From Sva-07 sp963793335 (lineage in GTDB: Bacteria; Actinomycetota; Acidimicrobiia; Acidimicrobiales; Ilumatobacteraceae), in contig CAWBZS010000019.1 in NCBI GenBank assembly GCA_963793335.1, forward strand, positions 1-64,000: 64,000 nucleotides of DNA. The letters run 5' to 3'. Shown one piece after another: positions 7,624-17,020 of this stretch. Each line of letters begins with the position of its first letter. Within the stretch, counting starts at the first letter, position 1. The position numbers and the translations under genes are program-made. The notes under the pieces were generated by a model. It made no database searches and had not been told where the DNA came from. It worked only from the letters and a program-made list of their open reading frames with translations.

Positions 7624-9087
7624 TCAGTGCTGGTCGGCCCACCACGCGTCGAGGCGGCGACGGATCTCTTCGTCACCGACGATGCCCTCGTCGAGGCGAA
7701 CGTCCATCAGGAACTTCATCGCTTGGCCGACGTGCCGTCCCGGTCCGACGCCGAGATGCTCCATCACGGCGTTGCCGTCGAGTTCCGGTCGCAGCGCGGC
7801 GAGTTCCTCGGCGGCGGCGAGTTCGTCGATGCGCGCTTCGAGCTCGTCCATCCGCCTCGACAGACGCGCCGCCTTCTTCTCGTTGCGCGTCGTGCAGTCG
7901 CAGCGGGTGAGCACGTTCAATTCGTTCAACAACGCGCCGGCGTCGCGCACGTAGCGACGCACCGCCGAATCGGACCAGCCCATCGAGTAGGTGTGGAAAC
8001 GCAGGTGCAATGCCACCAGTTCGGTGACCGCCGCGGTGTCGTCGTTCGAGTAGCGCAGCGCCGTCATCCGTTTGCGCGTCATGCGGGCACCGACGGCATC
8101 GTGGTGGTGAAACGTGGTGCCCTTTCCGTCGAGGTAGCCGCGGGTCTTGGGTTTGCCCACGTCGTGGAACAGGGCCGCCAGTCGCACGATGCGGAAGTCG
8201 TAGCGCGATCGTCCATCGTCACCACCGTCACCATCGTCACCACCGTCGGTCGGCGGGCGAACGTTCTCGACGACGGCGATCGTGTGGCTCAGCACGTCCT
8301 TGTGACGGTGGATCGGGTCGTGTTCGAGGCGCATGGCCGGCAACTCCGGGAGGAACTGGTCCGCAAGGCCGGTCTCGACGAGGAACCACAACCCAGCAGC
8401 GGGGTGATCGACCACCATCAGCTTGTCGAGTTCGTCGCGAATCCGCTCCGGCGACACGATCTCGAGACGCGGCGCCAACTGGCGCACGGCGTCGAGCAGT
8501 TCGGGAACCGGCGTGAGGCCGTACCCGGCGATGAACCGGGCCGCTCGAAGCATGCGCAACGGGTCGTCGTTGAAGCTGACGTCCGCACCGATCGGCGTGC
8601 GGAGCGTGTGCGTGGCGAGGTCGACGGCACCGTCGAACGGGTCGATCAGTTCCGGGGCTCCCCCGTCGCCGGTGAGCTCGAGCGCCATGGCGTTGACGGT
8701 GAAGTCGCGGCGCGAGAGATCGGCGTCGATCTCGTCGGCGAACACCACGTGCGGCTTGCGCGACTCGTCGGTGTAGGCCTCGGCGCGGAACGTCGTGATC
8801 TCGTAGACCCGTTCGCGGCCGGTGGCGGGGTCGCGCACCATCGCACCGATCGTGCCGAACCGCTCGCCCTGTGTCCAGATCGCGTCGGCCCACCCGGTGA
8901 GGCATCGCTTGATGTCGGTCGGGCGGGCGTCGGTGGTGAGATCGAGATCGAAGTCGTCGCGACCGCTGGCGACGAAGAGGTCCCTGACGGTGCCCCCGAC
9001 CAGATACAGCCGGAATCCCGCCGAACGAAAACGTTGCACGAGCGGGTCCAACTCGCGGAGTACCGGGGTGAGACGTTCGGGGACCAC
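7624..9087 (-). CDS. CCA tRNA nucleotidyltransferase / poly(A) polymerase family protein
   Basis: Adds or repairs the CCA end of tRNA, or adds A-tails to RNA; the pcnA-like actinobacterial member at the origin is generally taken as the CCA-adding enzyme. The 487-residue protein has the nucleotidyltransferase head (LVGGTVRDLF with DFDLDLTTDA supplying the two metal aspartates), the RRDFTVNAMAL motif, the RNA-binding segment NDDPLRMLRAARF, and a C-terminal HD domain (LAALFHDVGKPKT). A GGDD-rich insert at about residues 275-290 is unusual. The GTG at 9087 was chosen because the similarity begins there. It is divergent from the GNAT gene, as in other actinobacterial origins. Confidence 0.93.
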   Translation of the reverse strand: MVPERLTPVLRELDPLVQRFRSAGFRLYLVGGTVRDLFVASGRDDFDLDLTTDARPTDIKRCLTGWADAIWTQGERFGTIGAMVRDPATGRERVYEITTFRAEAYTDESRKPHVVFADEIDADLSRRDFTVNAMALELTGDGGAPELIDPFDGAVDLATHTLRTPIGADVSFNDDPLRMLRAARFIAGYGLTPVPELLDAVRQLAPRLEIVSPERIRDELDKLMVVDHPAAGLWFLVETGLADQFLPELPAMRLEHDPIHRHKDVLSHTIAVVENVRPPTDGGDDGDGGDDGRSRYDFRIVRLAALFHDVGKPKTRGYLDGKGTTFHHHDAVGARMTRKRMTALRYSNDDTAAVTELVALHLRFHTYSMGWSDSAVRRYVRDAGALLNELNVLTRCDCTTRNEKKAARLSRRMDELEARIDELAAAEELAALRPELDGNAVMEHLGVGPGRHVGQAMKFLMDVRLDEGIVGDEEIRRRLDAWWADQH

Positions 9088-9150
9088 GGCGGCAAGGCTA
9101 GGCAGCGGGTGCTGGTGAGCCCACCCCCCTCCCGGAGTACCTTCGGCCTT

Positions 9151-9862
9151 GTGAGTACGCCGGCTCCTGCACGTCCGGCCCGCGCCCGACTCGGTCGCTG
9201 GCCGCTCGACGATGACACCGCGCACCTCGTGCTGCTCGATCACCACATGGTCCCGACACCGAACAACGTCGACGAGTGGACGCGGACAAGCGCGTGATCT
9301 CGGTGCGTCGCGTGTGCGTACCGGAGCGCTGTTCCCCAACTCCACCGCCCCGTTTCTCGACGCAGGGTTCCACATCATCGACACCCTCACCCTGCTCGAG
9401 GCAGATCTCACCACGACGGCGCCTCCGACGGCGCCTCCGACGGCGGTTCGGCTTCGTCGCCTTCGGCCGGCGATGTTGATCGACGCTGCAGAGATCGATC
9501 GACGGTCGTTCCCGGGGCAGTGGTCCAACGACCGAGCTGCCCTCGACGACATCACCGCAGCCACGCCGCAGCACCGGTCGCGAAGCATCTTCGTCGGGGG
9601 ACGGATGGCCGCCTTCTCGATCAGCGGGCGCGCCAACCAGGCCGGGTACATCCAGCGACTCGCCGTCGACCCCAGCGCGAGACGCCGAGGGTTCGGACGG
9701 CTGTTGCTCGACGACGCGATCCGCTGGATGCAGCGTCGCAACGTGTCGCGTGTGTTGGTCAACACCGCCAGCGACAACCAGGCAGCACTCACCCTCTACC
9801 GCTCCGCTGGGTTCGTCGACCAGCCCGGCGAACTCCTGATCCTCGAACGAGCACTGCGGTGA
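9151..9862 (+). pseudogene. GNAT N-acetyltransferase gene with a +1 frame break
   Basis: The gene begins at the GTG at 9151 in one frame (to ...NNVDEWTRT) and carries on in the next frame (ARDLGASRVRTGALFP...). Removing one A at about 9289 gives a continuous 236-residue protein. The C-terminal half is a clear GNAT domain, with the acetyl-CoA-binding stretch RRRGFGRLLLDDAIRWM and the late signature NTASDNQAALTLYRSAGFV. If the break is real, a shorter product from the GTG at 9314 would still hold the whole GNAT domain. Its stop overlaps the start of the DUF6049 gene (GTGA). The substrate is unknown. Confidence 0.7.
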
Positions 9863-12108
9863 TCCTGCGCGCACTCGGTGTCCTCGCCGCGTCGGGCGCA
9901 CTCTTGGCACCCGGATTGCTCCAACCGGACCAGGTCGACGGTGCCGGGCGCAGCGCCACCGCAACCCGGGCGGCGGTGCCGTCACAGGCGACGGACGACG
10001 CGTTCGACGCTGTGATGGAACTGGTCGGCCAACAGTTCGCGATCGATCCCAACGGCGACCTCCGGCTCGACTACCTGCTGACCGGGCTCGTCGACGACCC
10101 GCTCGAACTCGTCCCACCGCCCCCGGCCGAGCCGACGCCGGAACCCGAGCCGGCGCCGGACGACACCGGAACCGTGCCCGCACCGGAACCCTCGCCGGAG
10201 CCACCCCCGCCGCCGGTGGCGCTCACGCTGGAGATCACCAACTACCAGCCGCTCACAGACCCGGCCGACGTCGACCGCGTCGTGGGGTCGGGGATCGACA
10301 CCGAGGCGACCGGCGTGGTCGGCTCGGCCATCGACGGCGTCGCCATCGATGCGCGACCACTGCTCGTGCGCAACGACGACGGCACGGTGGAACTGCCCCT
10401 CGTGGTCGCGACCGACGTCACCGAGAGTACGCGGGATCGACTCAAGTTCGAGCAGCCCGGCCTGTACCCGATTCGCGTGCAACTCCTCATCGGCGACCCG
10501 GCCGACGACGACGTGATCGCCACGGCGAGCACCGTGGTCCAGCGATTGGCCGGAGCGGTCGACCTCGGGGTCGTGCCGCCACCTCCGATCGATCTGTCGG
10601 TGGTCGCGGTCACCCCGGAGGCACCACCCGGTGCGACACCCGACGAACTCGGTGCGGCAAACGCCGAACTCGACCGTGCCCTCGACCTCGCCGCGCAACT
10701 CGACGCACCCGTCACGCTCGAGGTGCCGCCGACGCTGATCGCCGAACGGGCATCGACACCCGCAGCGGCGGACCGGCTGGCCGAGACACTCGCCGACGAC
10801 GAACTGGTGGCCCTGCCAGTGGTGCCGCTCGACGTGTCCGCGGCGGTGGCGGCGGGTCGCGGCGACAGCTACACCCGCTTCGTTCGCGCCGGTGAGGACC
10901 TGCTCACCGACGCCGTCCCCACCGTCCGCTCGGTGCGCGACGTCTGGATCACCACCGAGGCGCTGAGCGGCCCCGGCGCCCAGCACCTCCGCGATCTCGG
11001 CCGCCGCGTGGTGATCATGCCCGCCGAGCTCTACGCGTCAACCGTCGACGCGGACGTGCCCCCGACCGATCGCCTCGTCGAGGCGCAACTGCCCGACGGC
11101 GGCACGCTCGCACTGCTCGTGGCCGACCCGATCGCCGAACAACTCACCCCCGCCGCAACCGACCGGATTCTCCAGGGGGCCACCGCCGTCGAATGGTCGG
11201 TCGCCACCCTCGGGAGGCTCCTCGTGTCACAGCAACTCGACGACGCGCTCGTCGGTGCGCCCTCGCCGAGGCGCAGCATCGTGCTCACCACGCCCGAGCT
11301 CTCGAGCCCCGATCCACGGCTGCTGCGATCACTCGAACAGTTGGCGACCACCACGACGTCGTTCCGCTTCACGGCCGCGTCGTCGCTGATCGGCGTCACC
11401 GACGTCCTGGAGGTCGACGGTGAGCCGGCGATCGTGGAGCTTCCCACCACTGCAGGCCCGTCGCTGTCGGCCCGCGTCGAGTTGTTGGATCGGACTGCGA
11501 TCGCCATGGCGAGCGTGTCGACGATGTTGCCCGCCGACGACCCGCGGCCCGAGCTGTGGCAGGTCGAGCTCGACACGCTGATCTCCACCGCCTACAGCGA
11601 TGCCGAGGTCGAGGTGGCCACCGACGAACTCATCGAGCAGGCCACCGGGTTGAAGGACGCAGTGCAGCTTCCCGCACCCTTCACGTTCACCCTCACCGGT
11701 CGCAGCGGCACCATCGAGATCCGCGTCGTCAACGACGCCGACGAACCACTGGACGTCGTGGTCGAGCTGGCATCCGAGAAGGTCGACTTCCCCGAAGGTC
11801 CGCAGCAGGTGACGCTTCGGCCACGCGACGAGACGAGCGTGATCGTGCCCGTCGAGGCGCAGTCCAACGGGACGTCATCGATCGCGCTCAGCGTGGCCAC
11901 ACCCGCAGGGGAAGTCATCGGGAGCGACGTCGATCTCACGGCACGGGTCACCGCGTTCACCGGTCTCGGTCAGGTGCTGACCGGCGGACTGATCGTCGTG
12001 ATCCTCACGTGGTGGTTCAGTCATTGGCGTTCGCGCCGACGTGCCGCATTGGTCGGCGGACGCGAGCGCCATCCGAGCAACAGCGAACTAGAGTCCGAGT
12101 CCCTGTGA
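9859..12108 (+). CDS. DUF6049-family exported membrane protein
   Basis: 749-residue protein of unknown molecular function found at the same place in most actinobacterial origins, between pcnA and the mviN/sigma region. It has an N-terminal signal segment (ILRALGVLAASGALLAPGLL), a proline/glutamate-rich linker at about residues 85-120, a large extracytoplasmic region, and one C-terminal membrane helix (GLGQVLTGGLIVVILTWWF) with a short basic cytoplasmic tail. The GTG start overlaps the stop of the GNAT gene, and its own stop overlaps the GTG of degV, so all three are coupled. Position suggests a role in cell-envelope growth; this is inference. Confidence 0.8.
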   Translation: MILRALGVLAASGALLAPGLLQPDQVDGAGRSATATRAAVPSQATDDAFDAVMELVGQQFAIDPNGDLRLDYLLTGLVDDPLELVPPPPAEPTPEPEPAPDDTGTVPAPEPSPEPPPPPVALTLEITNYQPLTDPADVDRVVGSGIDTEATGVVGSAIDGVAIDARPLLVRNDDGTVELPLVVATDVTESTRDRLKFEQPGLYPIRVQLLIGDPADDDVIATASTVVQRLAGAVDLGVVPPPPIDLSVVAVTPEAPPGATPDELGAANAELDRALDLAAQLDAPVTLEVPPTLIAERASTPAAADRLAETLADDELVALPVVPLDVSAAVAAGRGDSYTRFVRAGEDLLTDAVPTVRSVRDVWITTEALSGPGAQHLRDLGRRVVIMPAELYASTVDADVPPTDRLVEAQLPDGGTLALLVADPIAEQLTPAATDRILQGATAVEWSVATLGRLLVSQQLDDALVGAPSPRRSIVLTTPELSSPDPRLLRSLEQLATTTTSFRFTAASSLIGVTDVLEVDGEPAIVELPTTAGPSLSARVELLDRTAIAMASVSTMLPADDPRPELWQVELDTLISTAYSDAEVEVATDELIEQATGLKDAVQLPAPFTFTLTGRSGTIEIRVVNDADEPLDVVVELASEKVDFPEGPQQVTLRPRDETSVIVPVEAQSNGTSSIALSVATPAGEVIGSDVDLTARVTAFTGLGQVLTGGLIVVILTWWFSHWRSRRRAALVGGRERHPSNSELESESL

Positions 12109-13007
12109 GTGACGTTGCCGACAACCAGCCGACCAGTTCGACTCCGCCGACGCGCACCGTGCACGTCGTCACCGACAGTTCCTGCGACCTGCCCGACGGC
12201 ATCGCCAGCGAACTCGACATCACGATCGTGCCCCTCACGATCCGCTTCGGCGACGAGGAGTTCGTCGACCGCACGGAGTTGTCGACGGCCGAGTTCTGGT
12301 CGCGTTGCGTCAACTCCGACGGTCTGCCCGAGACCGCAGCTCCAGCTCCCGGACAGTTCGAGCAGGCCTACCGGGACGCGGCTGCGAACGGTGCGAGCGC
12401 GGTCATCGTCGTGTCGTTGTCGTCGGCACTGTCGGCCACGATGCAGTCGGCACAACTCGCCGCGCGCGCGATCGCAACCGACGAGAGCATCGACCTCGAC
12501 GTGCGGGTGGTCGACAGCCGCACGATCAGCATGGGCCTCGGCACGATCGCGCTCGCATGCGCACGGTCGGCAGCGCAGGGAGCGTCGATCGACGATGCCG
12601 AGACGTTGGCGCACGGCCTGGTCGAGCGCACCAGGGTGATCGCCGCGCTCGACACCCTCGAGAACCTGAAGAAGGGCGGCCGCATCGGCAACGCCAAGGC
12701 ACTGCTGGCGACCGCCCTGTCGATCAAGCCGATCATCGAGGTCACCGACGGTGTCGTCGAACAGGCCGGCAAGCAGCGCACACGCTCCAAGGCCCTGGCG
12801 CACTTGGTCGACAAGATCACGAGCTACGACGCCAAGATCGAGAACCTCGCCGTGCTCCACGCCGACTGCAGCGACGTCGACCTGTTCGTCGACATGCTCC
12901 AGCAGAAGTACGACGGCGACATCGTGATCGGTGAAATCGGCCCGGTCATCGGCACCCATGGCGGACGCGGCACGATCGGTGTTGCGTTCCAGGTCGCAGC
13001 CAGCTGA
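12105..13007 (+). CDS. DegV-family fatty-acid-binding protein
   Basis: DegV proteins bind a single fatty acid; FakB members hand it to the kinase FakA for incorporation into lipid. The 300-residue protein shows the family N-terminal motif TDSSCDLPDG, the middle SLSSALSATMQSA and the second-domain stretch LDTLENLKKGGRIG, ending GRGTIGVAFQV. The GTG at 12105 overlaps the DUF6049 stop. I see no FakA gene in the window, so a FakB function cannot be claimed. A DegV gene between DUF6049 and the kinase is not part of the common actinobacterial order. Confidence 0.88.
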   Translation: MSDVADNQPTSSTPPTRTVHVVTDSSCDLPDGIASELDITIVPLTIRFGDEEFVDRTELSTAEFWSRCVNSDGLPETAAPAPGQFEQAYRDAAANGASAVIVVSLSSALSATMQSAQLAARAIATDESIDLDVRVVDSRTISMGLGTIALACARSAAQGASIDDAETLAHGLVERTRVIAALDTLENLKKGGRIGNAKALLATALSIKPIIEVTDGVVEQAGKQRTRSKALAHLVDKITSYDAKIENLAVLHADCSDVDLFVDMLQQKYDGDIVIGEIGPVIGTHGGRGTIGVAFQVAAS

Positions 13008-13081
13008 GCACGCCCGGCAGCGTGTTCGAGCCGGAATGACCGGCTCGCAGGGCCTGCCAGAGCTAGCGTTCGTCCTCAGTC

Positions 13082-14914
13082 ATGTCCGCTGCGGCCCCAC
13101 CACCGACCCCGACCGTCATCGCGAAGCGCTATGAGCTGCAGCGGATGCTCGCGCAAGGTGGGATGGCCGAAGTGTGGCTTGCGGTCGACCTCACCCTCGA
13201 CCGCAAGGTTGCGGTCAAGTGGCTGAAGCCCTCGTTGGCGACCGATCCGGTGGTGGCTGAACGGTTCCGACGTGAAGCGATCGCAGCGGCAAGCCTGAAC
13301 CATCCGAACATCGTGGCCGTGCACGACGTGTTCGAACAGGACGGGCGCCAGGCGGTGGTGATGCAACTCGTGGAGGGCAAGAGCCTCCGTCAGGTGCTCG
13401 ACACACAGAAGCGATTGAGCCCCGAGCTGACCTGCCACATCGGGACCTGCGTCGCTGCCGCCCTCGACCACGCCCATTCGAGCGGCTTCGTCCATCGCGA
13501 CGTCAAGCCGGGCAACATCATGATGACCTCCGACGGGCGGGTGCTGCTCACCGACTTCGGCATCGCAAAGGGTCTGCAGTCGGTCGACGAGGACCTCACC
13601 AGCGACAACGTGATGATGGGGACCGCCAAGTACCTGTCTCCCGAACAGGTGCGGGGCAAGAAGCTCGACGGTCGAGCCGACCTCTACTCACTGGGTCTGG
13701 TGCTCTACGAGTGCCTCGCCGGACGGGTTCCGTTCCTCGGCGAGACCGACGCCGACACCGCGCTGGCGCGGTTGCAGCGTGACCCCACCGACCTGTCGCG
13801 GCTGCGCGCCACACTGCCCACCAAACTCGTCGTGGTCATCCATCAACTGCTCGCCCGCAACCCGGCCCATCGGCCGACATCTGGCGCCGAGTTGGTCGGA
13901 ACGTTGCGAGACGCCGCAAAGGAGGGCCCGCCTCCCATCGACCCGACGCCCTACGAGAAGTCGCCGGTCGCCCCGTCCGGACGCGGTCGTCTCCGGCGCG
14001 CACCATCCGACGCGTCAGGCCGCGCAGAAGATCGAGCACGCGCCACCCGCAACACCGGACAGGTCGGTCGCATCGACCCCCCTGCTCACAGCGCGGCCCC
14101 TCCGGCGATCGACCCCGCCACCGCCGACACGCCGGTACTCGCCAACCCTCCCGTCCCACCCATTCCAGGCGAGGTGGCCCACGGTGCGTCCACCCCAGTG
14201 CGCCCAGACGAGCGCGACGAGACACCGGCGGTTGCGCTCCGCGGCAAGCCCGCGAAGGGGCTCACCCAGGAGTGGCGCCCGGCCTTCACCGTGGTGGCGG
14301 TGCTGCTCGTCGTCGCCGTCGTGATGGGGATCCTGCTGTGGGCGAGCGCTCGCTTCGGTGCCGACACCGACGCGACCACCACCGTTGCGACGCCAACCGC
14401 CACCGAGGGGTCGGACGATCCGGACGCGGCCAGCGATCCTGCGGAACCGATCGGGCCGGCGTCGATCGCCACGATCACCGCCTACGACCCCGAAGGCGAT
14501 GGTTCCGAGAACGATGGCGACGCCGTCCTCGCACTTGCCGACGGCGATCCCACGTCCGGATGGTCCACCGTCTGCTACGCATCGAGGTTCATGGGCGCCA
14601 AGAGCGGTGTGGGTCTGGTGGTCAGTTTCGACGACCTCTCCCAGGAGGCGATCACCGTCGACGTGCTCAACGGGCCCTATCAGGTCGGCTTCTTCGCCTC
14701 CGATGCCGAGGAGATCCCCTCATCACTCGGCGATTGGGGCCCCGAACTCGGCGCCACCGCCTTCGCCAATGCACCCGGCACGGTGGAATCGCCGATTCCG
14801 TCGACCCCGGCTCGCCACATGCTGGTGCTGTTGAAGGAACTCGGCGCCGACGACGCCTGCACCGGCAACAACCCCTTCCGCGGGCGCCTCGGCGAGATCG
14901 CCGTGAGCGGCTGA
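13082..14914 (+). CDS. Transmembrane Ser/Thr protein kinase with a MurJ-type extracellular domain
   Basis: A 610-residue PknB-class kinase. The catalytic domain (about residues 15-275) is complete: glycine loop LAQGGMAEVWLA, lysine in VAVKWL, HRDVKPGN loop, LTDFGIAKG and the GTAKYLSPEQ segment. A disordered proline-rich juxtamembrane region follows, then one membrane helix (FTVVAVLLVVAVVMGILLW, about residue 405) and a 160-residue outer domain starting near SIATITAYDPEGDG. The stretch GWSTVCYASRFMGAKSGVGL resembles the C-terminal sensory domain of mycobacterial MviN/MurJ. It lies just where murJ is expected, upstream of the sigma/anti-sigma pair, so it may control cell-wall synthesis; this is inference. 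Confidence 0.9.
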   Translation: MSAAAPPPTPTVIAKRYELQRMLAQGGMAEVWLAVDLTLDRKVAVKWLKPSLATDPVVAERFRREAIAAASLNHPNIVAVHDVFEQDGRQAVVMQLVEGKSLRQVLDTQKRLSPELTCHIGTCVAAALDHAHSSGFVHRDVKPGNIMMTSDGRVLLTDFGIAKGLQSVDEDLTSDNVMMGTAKYLSPEQVRGKKLDGRADLYSLGLVLYECLAGRVPFLGETDADTALARLQRDPTDLSRLRATLPTKLVVVIHQLLARNPAHRPTSGAELVGTLRDAAKEGPPPIDPTPYEKSPVAPSGRGRLRRAPSDASGRAEDRARATRNTGQVGRIDPPAHSAAPPAIDPATADTPVLANPPVPPIPGEVAHGASTPVRPDERDETPAVALRGKPAKGLTQEWRPAFTVVAVLLVVAVVMGILLWASARFGADTDATTTVATPTATEGSDDPDAASDPAEPIGPASIATITAYDPEGDGSENDGDAVLALADGDPTSGWSTVCYASRFMGAKSGVGLVVSFDDLSQEAITVDVLNGPYQVGFFASDAEEIPSSLGDWGPELGATAFANAPGTVESPIPSTPARHMLVLLKELGADDACTGNNPFRGRLGEIAVSG

Positions 14915-15002
14915 CATCACCGCACAATCGGCGGGATGGTCTCGATGCGATCACGCCGGTCGTTACGATCACGACATTCCACGATCACTCGATGACGCTG
15001 CC

Positions 15003-15662
15003 TTGGTTGCCGCCGCACAAGGCGGGGACCGTTTCGCGCTCGATCAACTGTTGCGTCACCACTACGACCGCATCCACGCGGTGTGTCGACGCATCGCGGG
15101 CAGTACTCGAGATGCCGACGACGCCTGCCAGGAGGCGTTGATCAAGATCGTCCGGAACCTCCCCCGGTTCGACGGCCGGGCGGCCTTCGGCACCTGGGCC
15201 TATCGAATCGCCACCAACGCAGCACTCGACGAGCTGCGCAAACGGGCTCGCCGACCCGGACTGCACGCTGTGGCCGACCACGATCGCGTCGAAGCGGCGG
15301 ACCCCACCGCCACGACGCCCACGGACTGGTACCCCGATCGGCTGTTGCTCGACGATGCACTCGACCGACTGCCCGACGACCTCCGCATCGCGGTGGTGCT
15401 GCGCGACGTGGCCGACCTCGACTACGCAGCGATTGCCGACACCCTCGACGTTCCGGTGGGCACCGTCAAGTCGCGCATCTCCCGCGGCCGAGCGGCGCTC
15501 GCCCGCCAGCTCGGCCCACAACTCGACGAACAGTTGGCACTGCAGCTTCAGCAACAACTCGACGACGCAGACGACTGGGTCGTCGACGAGCCCGACGGTG
15601 TCACCGATCCACCCCGTGGGAACCGAACACCCCCCGAGCAACGTCCAACTGATCTGACATGA
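15003..15662 (+). CDS. ECF-type RNA polymerase sigma factor (SigM-like position)
   Basis: Directs RNA polymerase to a stress regulon. The protein has region 2 (ALDQLLRHHYDRIHAVCRRI, then DADDACQEALIKI and FGTWAYRIATNAALDELRK) and region 4 (LPDDLRIAVVLRDVADLDYA, then VPVGTVKSRISRGRAAL), about 219 residues. The exact start is unclear: sigma homology begins around DDAALVAAAQGGDRF, a few codons before the TTG at 15003, and the only earlier candidate is an ATT at 14976. Its stop overlaps the ATG of the next gene, an anti-sigma factor. The same pair lies beside trxB in mycobacteria (sigM-rsmA). Confidence 0.85.
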   Translation: MVAAAQGGDRFALDQLLRHHYDRIHAVCRRIAGSTRDADDACQEALIKIVRNLPRFDGRAAFGTWAYRIATNAALDELRKRARRPGLHAVADHDRVEAADPTATTPTDWYPDRLLLDDALDRLPDDLRIAVVLRDVADLDYAAIADTLDVPVGTVKSRISRGRAALARQLGPQLDEQLALQLQQQLDDADDWVVDEPDGVTDPPRGNRTPPEQRPTDLT

Positions 15663-16558
15663 ACGAATCATTCACTCTGCTGGCGAGCGCGTATCTCGAT
15701 GGTGACGTCACCGCAGCGGAGCGCGCCCACGTCGAGCGCGATCCTGCACTGCTCGCCGAGGTCGAGCGCCTGCGGGCGGTTCGACTGCTGGTCGGCAACG
15801 TGGAGACACCGAAGATCTCGGTGCGCGAGGCCCATCTGGCAGCGGCGTTCGACGTCTGGGACCGACTTCCCGATGCCGAGCGCACTGGACGGATCCGAGA
15901 TGCCACCCCCACCGGCTCCCTCGGCGCCGACGCCGCCGGCGCGGCCTCGGTGCGAGCACCGTCGACGTTGCGCGACCGCCGGCGCAGCACACCGACGCGT
16001 TGGCTCACCGGAGCGGCCGCGGCACTGGTCGTGGTGCTGGCTGGTGGTCTCGCGCTCCAGTTCGCGGCCACCGACACCGACGACTCGGCGGACGTTGGCA
16101 CATCGGAAGCGGGCGATTCGGCGGGGGCAGCGGCAGCCGAGCAAGCCGACACGAGCGCCGACGACGTCGGCGTGGCCGAGTTGGATGCGGCCACCGCACC
16201 CGACGCGACCGTGCGTCTCGACACCGATGTCGATGCACCGCCACCGCCGCGCGAGGAGGAACTCCTGCAACAGCTCCTCACCGCCGACGATCTCGCCGAC
16301 TTCGCCGCACCGGCGTTCGGTGCTCCGAGCGCTCCGGACGTCCCGGCAGCGACCAGCGCACCGGTCGACGATGCTCTTGACGAGCAGGCGGGCGTCGCGG
16401 ACCTCCCAGTGTGCCTCAGCGTCGACATCGTCGTCGGCACGGCGTTGTTCGGCGAGGTGCTCGTGGTGGTCGGCATCGACGAGGGACGCGACCTCGCGCT
16501 CGCATACGAACCCGAGTCGTGCAATGAGGTCGCCCGAGCGCAGCTCGCCGATCCCTGA
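15659..16558 (+). CDS. Membrane-anchored anti-sigma factor
   Basis: The 299-residue protein starts MNESFTLLASAYLDGDVTAAE, a zinc-free anti-sigma N-terminus (about residues 1-70) that should hold the sigma factor encoded just upstream. One membrane segment follows (WLTGAAAALVVVLAGGLALQF, about residues 114-134), then a low-complexity acidic/alanine outer region and a small C-terminal domain with two cysteines (PVCLSVDIVVG and ESCNEVARAQL). The ATGA overlap with the sigma gene fits the usual paired regulation. The function follows from position and domain pattern rather than close homology. Confidence 0.8.
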   Translation: MNESFTLLASAYLDGDVTAAERAHVERDPALLAEVERLRAVRLLVGNVETPKISVREAHLAAAFDVWDRLPDAERTGRIRDATPTGSLGADAAGAASVRAPSTLRDRRRSTPTRWLTGAAAALVVVLAGGLALQFAATDTDDSADVGTSEAGDSAGAAAAEQADTSADDVGVAELDAATAPDATVRLDTDVDAPPPPREEELLQQLLTADDLADFAAPAFGAPSAPDVPAATSAPVDDALDEQAGVADLPVCLSVDIVVGTALFGEVLVVVGIDEGRDLALAYEPESCNEVARAQLADP

Positions 16559-16618
16559 CATCGAGCCCGAATCGTGCGTCCGTGGTTGGGTCCGACGTGA
16601 TCGGGCTAGCCTCGCAGC

Positions 16619-16942
16619 ATGCCGGCGAATCCACTGACCGATCCGAACTGGGCGACCGAGACCACCGACAGGATCGTGTCGGTGATCGACACGGTGCGTT
16701 CGCAGACCACCCAGAAGGTCGTCTACGCCGCTCGCGGCGCGGTCTTCGGTGTGATCGCCATCCTGCTCGGGCTGTTCATCGCTGCCGTTGCCCTGGTCGC
16801 CCTGCTGCGCGGTGTCCAGTCGGCGCTCGAGCCGGCCGTCGGCTGGGATCGTGCGGTCTGGATCAGCTACCTCATCGTGGGCGGCGCCTTCAGCCTCATT
16901 GGGCTGCTGCTGTTCCGCAAGCGCAATGCGGCAGCCGGCTGA
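16619..16942 (+). CDS. Small two-helix membrane protein
   Basis: 107 residues; unknown function. A polar N-terminus of about 40 residues leads to two membrane helices (AVFGVIAILLGLFIAAVALVA and AVWISYLIVGGAFSLIGLLL) and a short basic tail RKRNAAAG. It resembles the phage-holin-like DUF1469 class in layout only. It lies between the anti-sigma gene and trxB on the same strand, 60 bases after the former. An ATG at 16619 with no upstream in-frame alternative sets the start. Confidence 0.65.
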   Translation: MPANPLTDPNWATETTDRIVSVIDTVRSQTTQKVVYAARGAVFGVIAILLGLFIAAVALVALLRGVQSALEPAVGWDRAVWISYLIVGGAFSLIGLLLFRKRNAAAG

Positions 16943-17020
16943 CCGCAGCGCACACGCAGTTTTCGCTCAATCCCCCACCGTTCATCCCCCACCACTCGTC
17001 CCATCGACGAAGGAGTGCCC

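Noticed and set aside
7243..9297. A long plus-strand open frame over the GGDEF and CCA genes
   Set aside because: It is antisense to two well-supported genes; only the last 49 codons (from the GTG at 9151) are real, as the start of the GNAT gene.
15003..15662. ATG at 14992 as start of the sigma factor
   Set aside because: It is in a different frame from the sigma-factor coding sequence.
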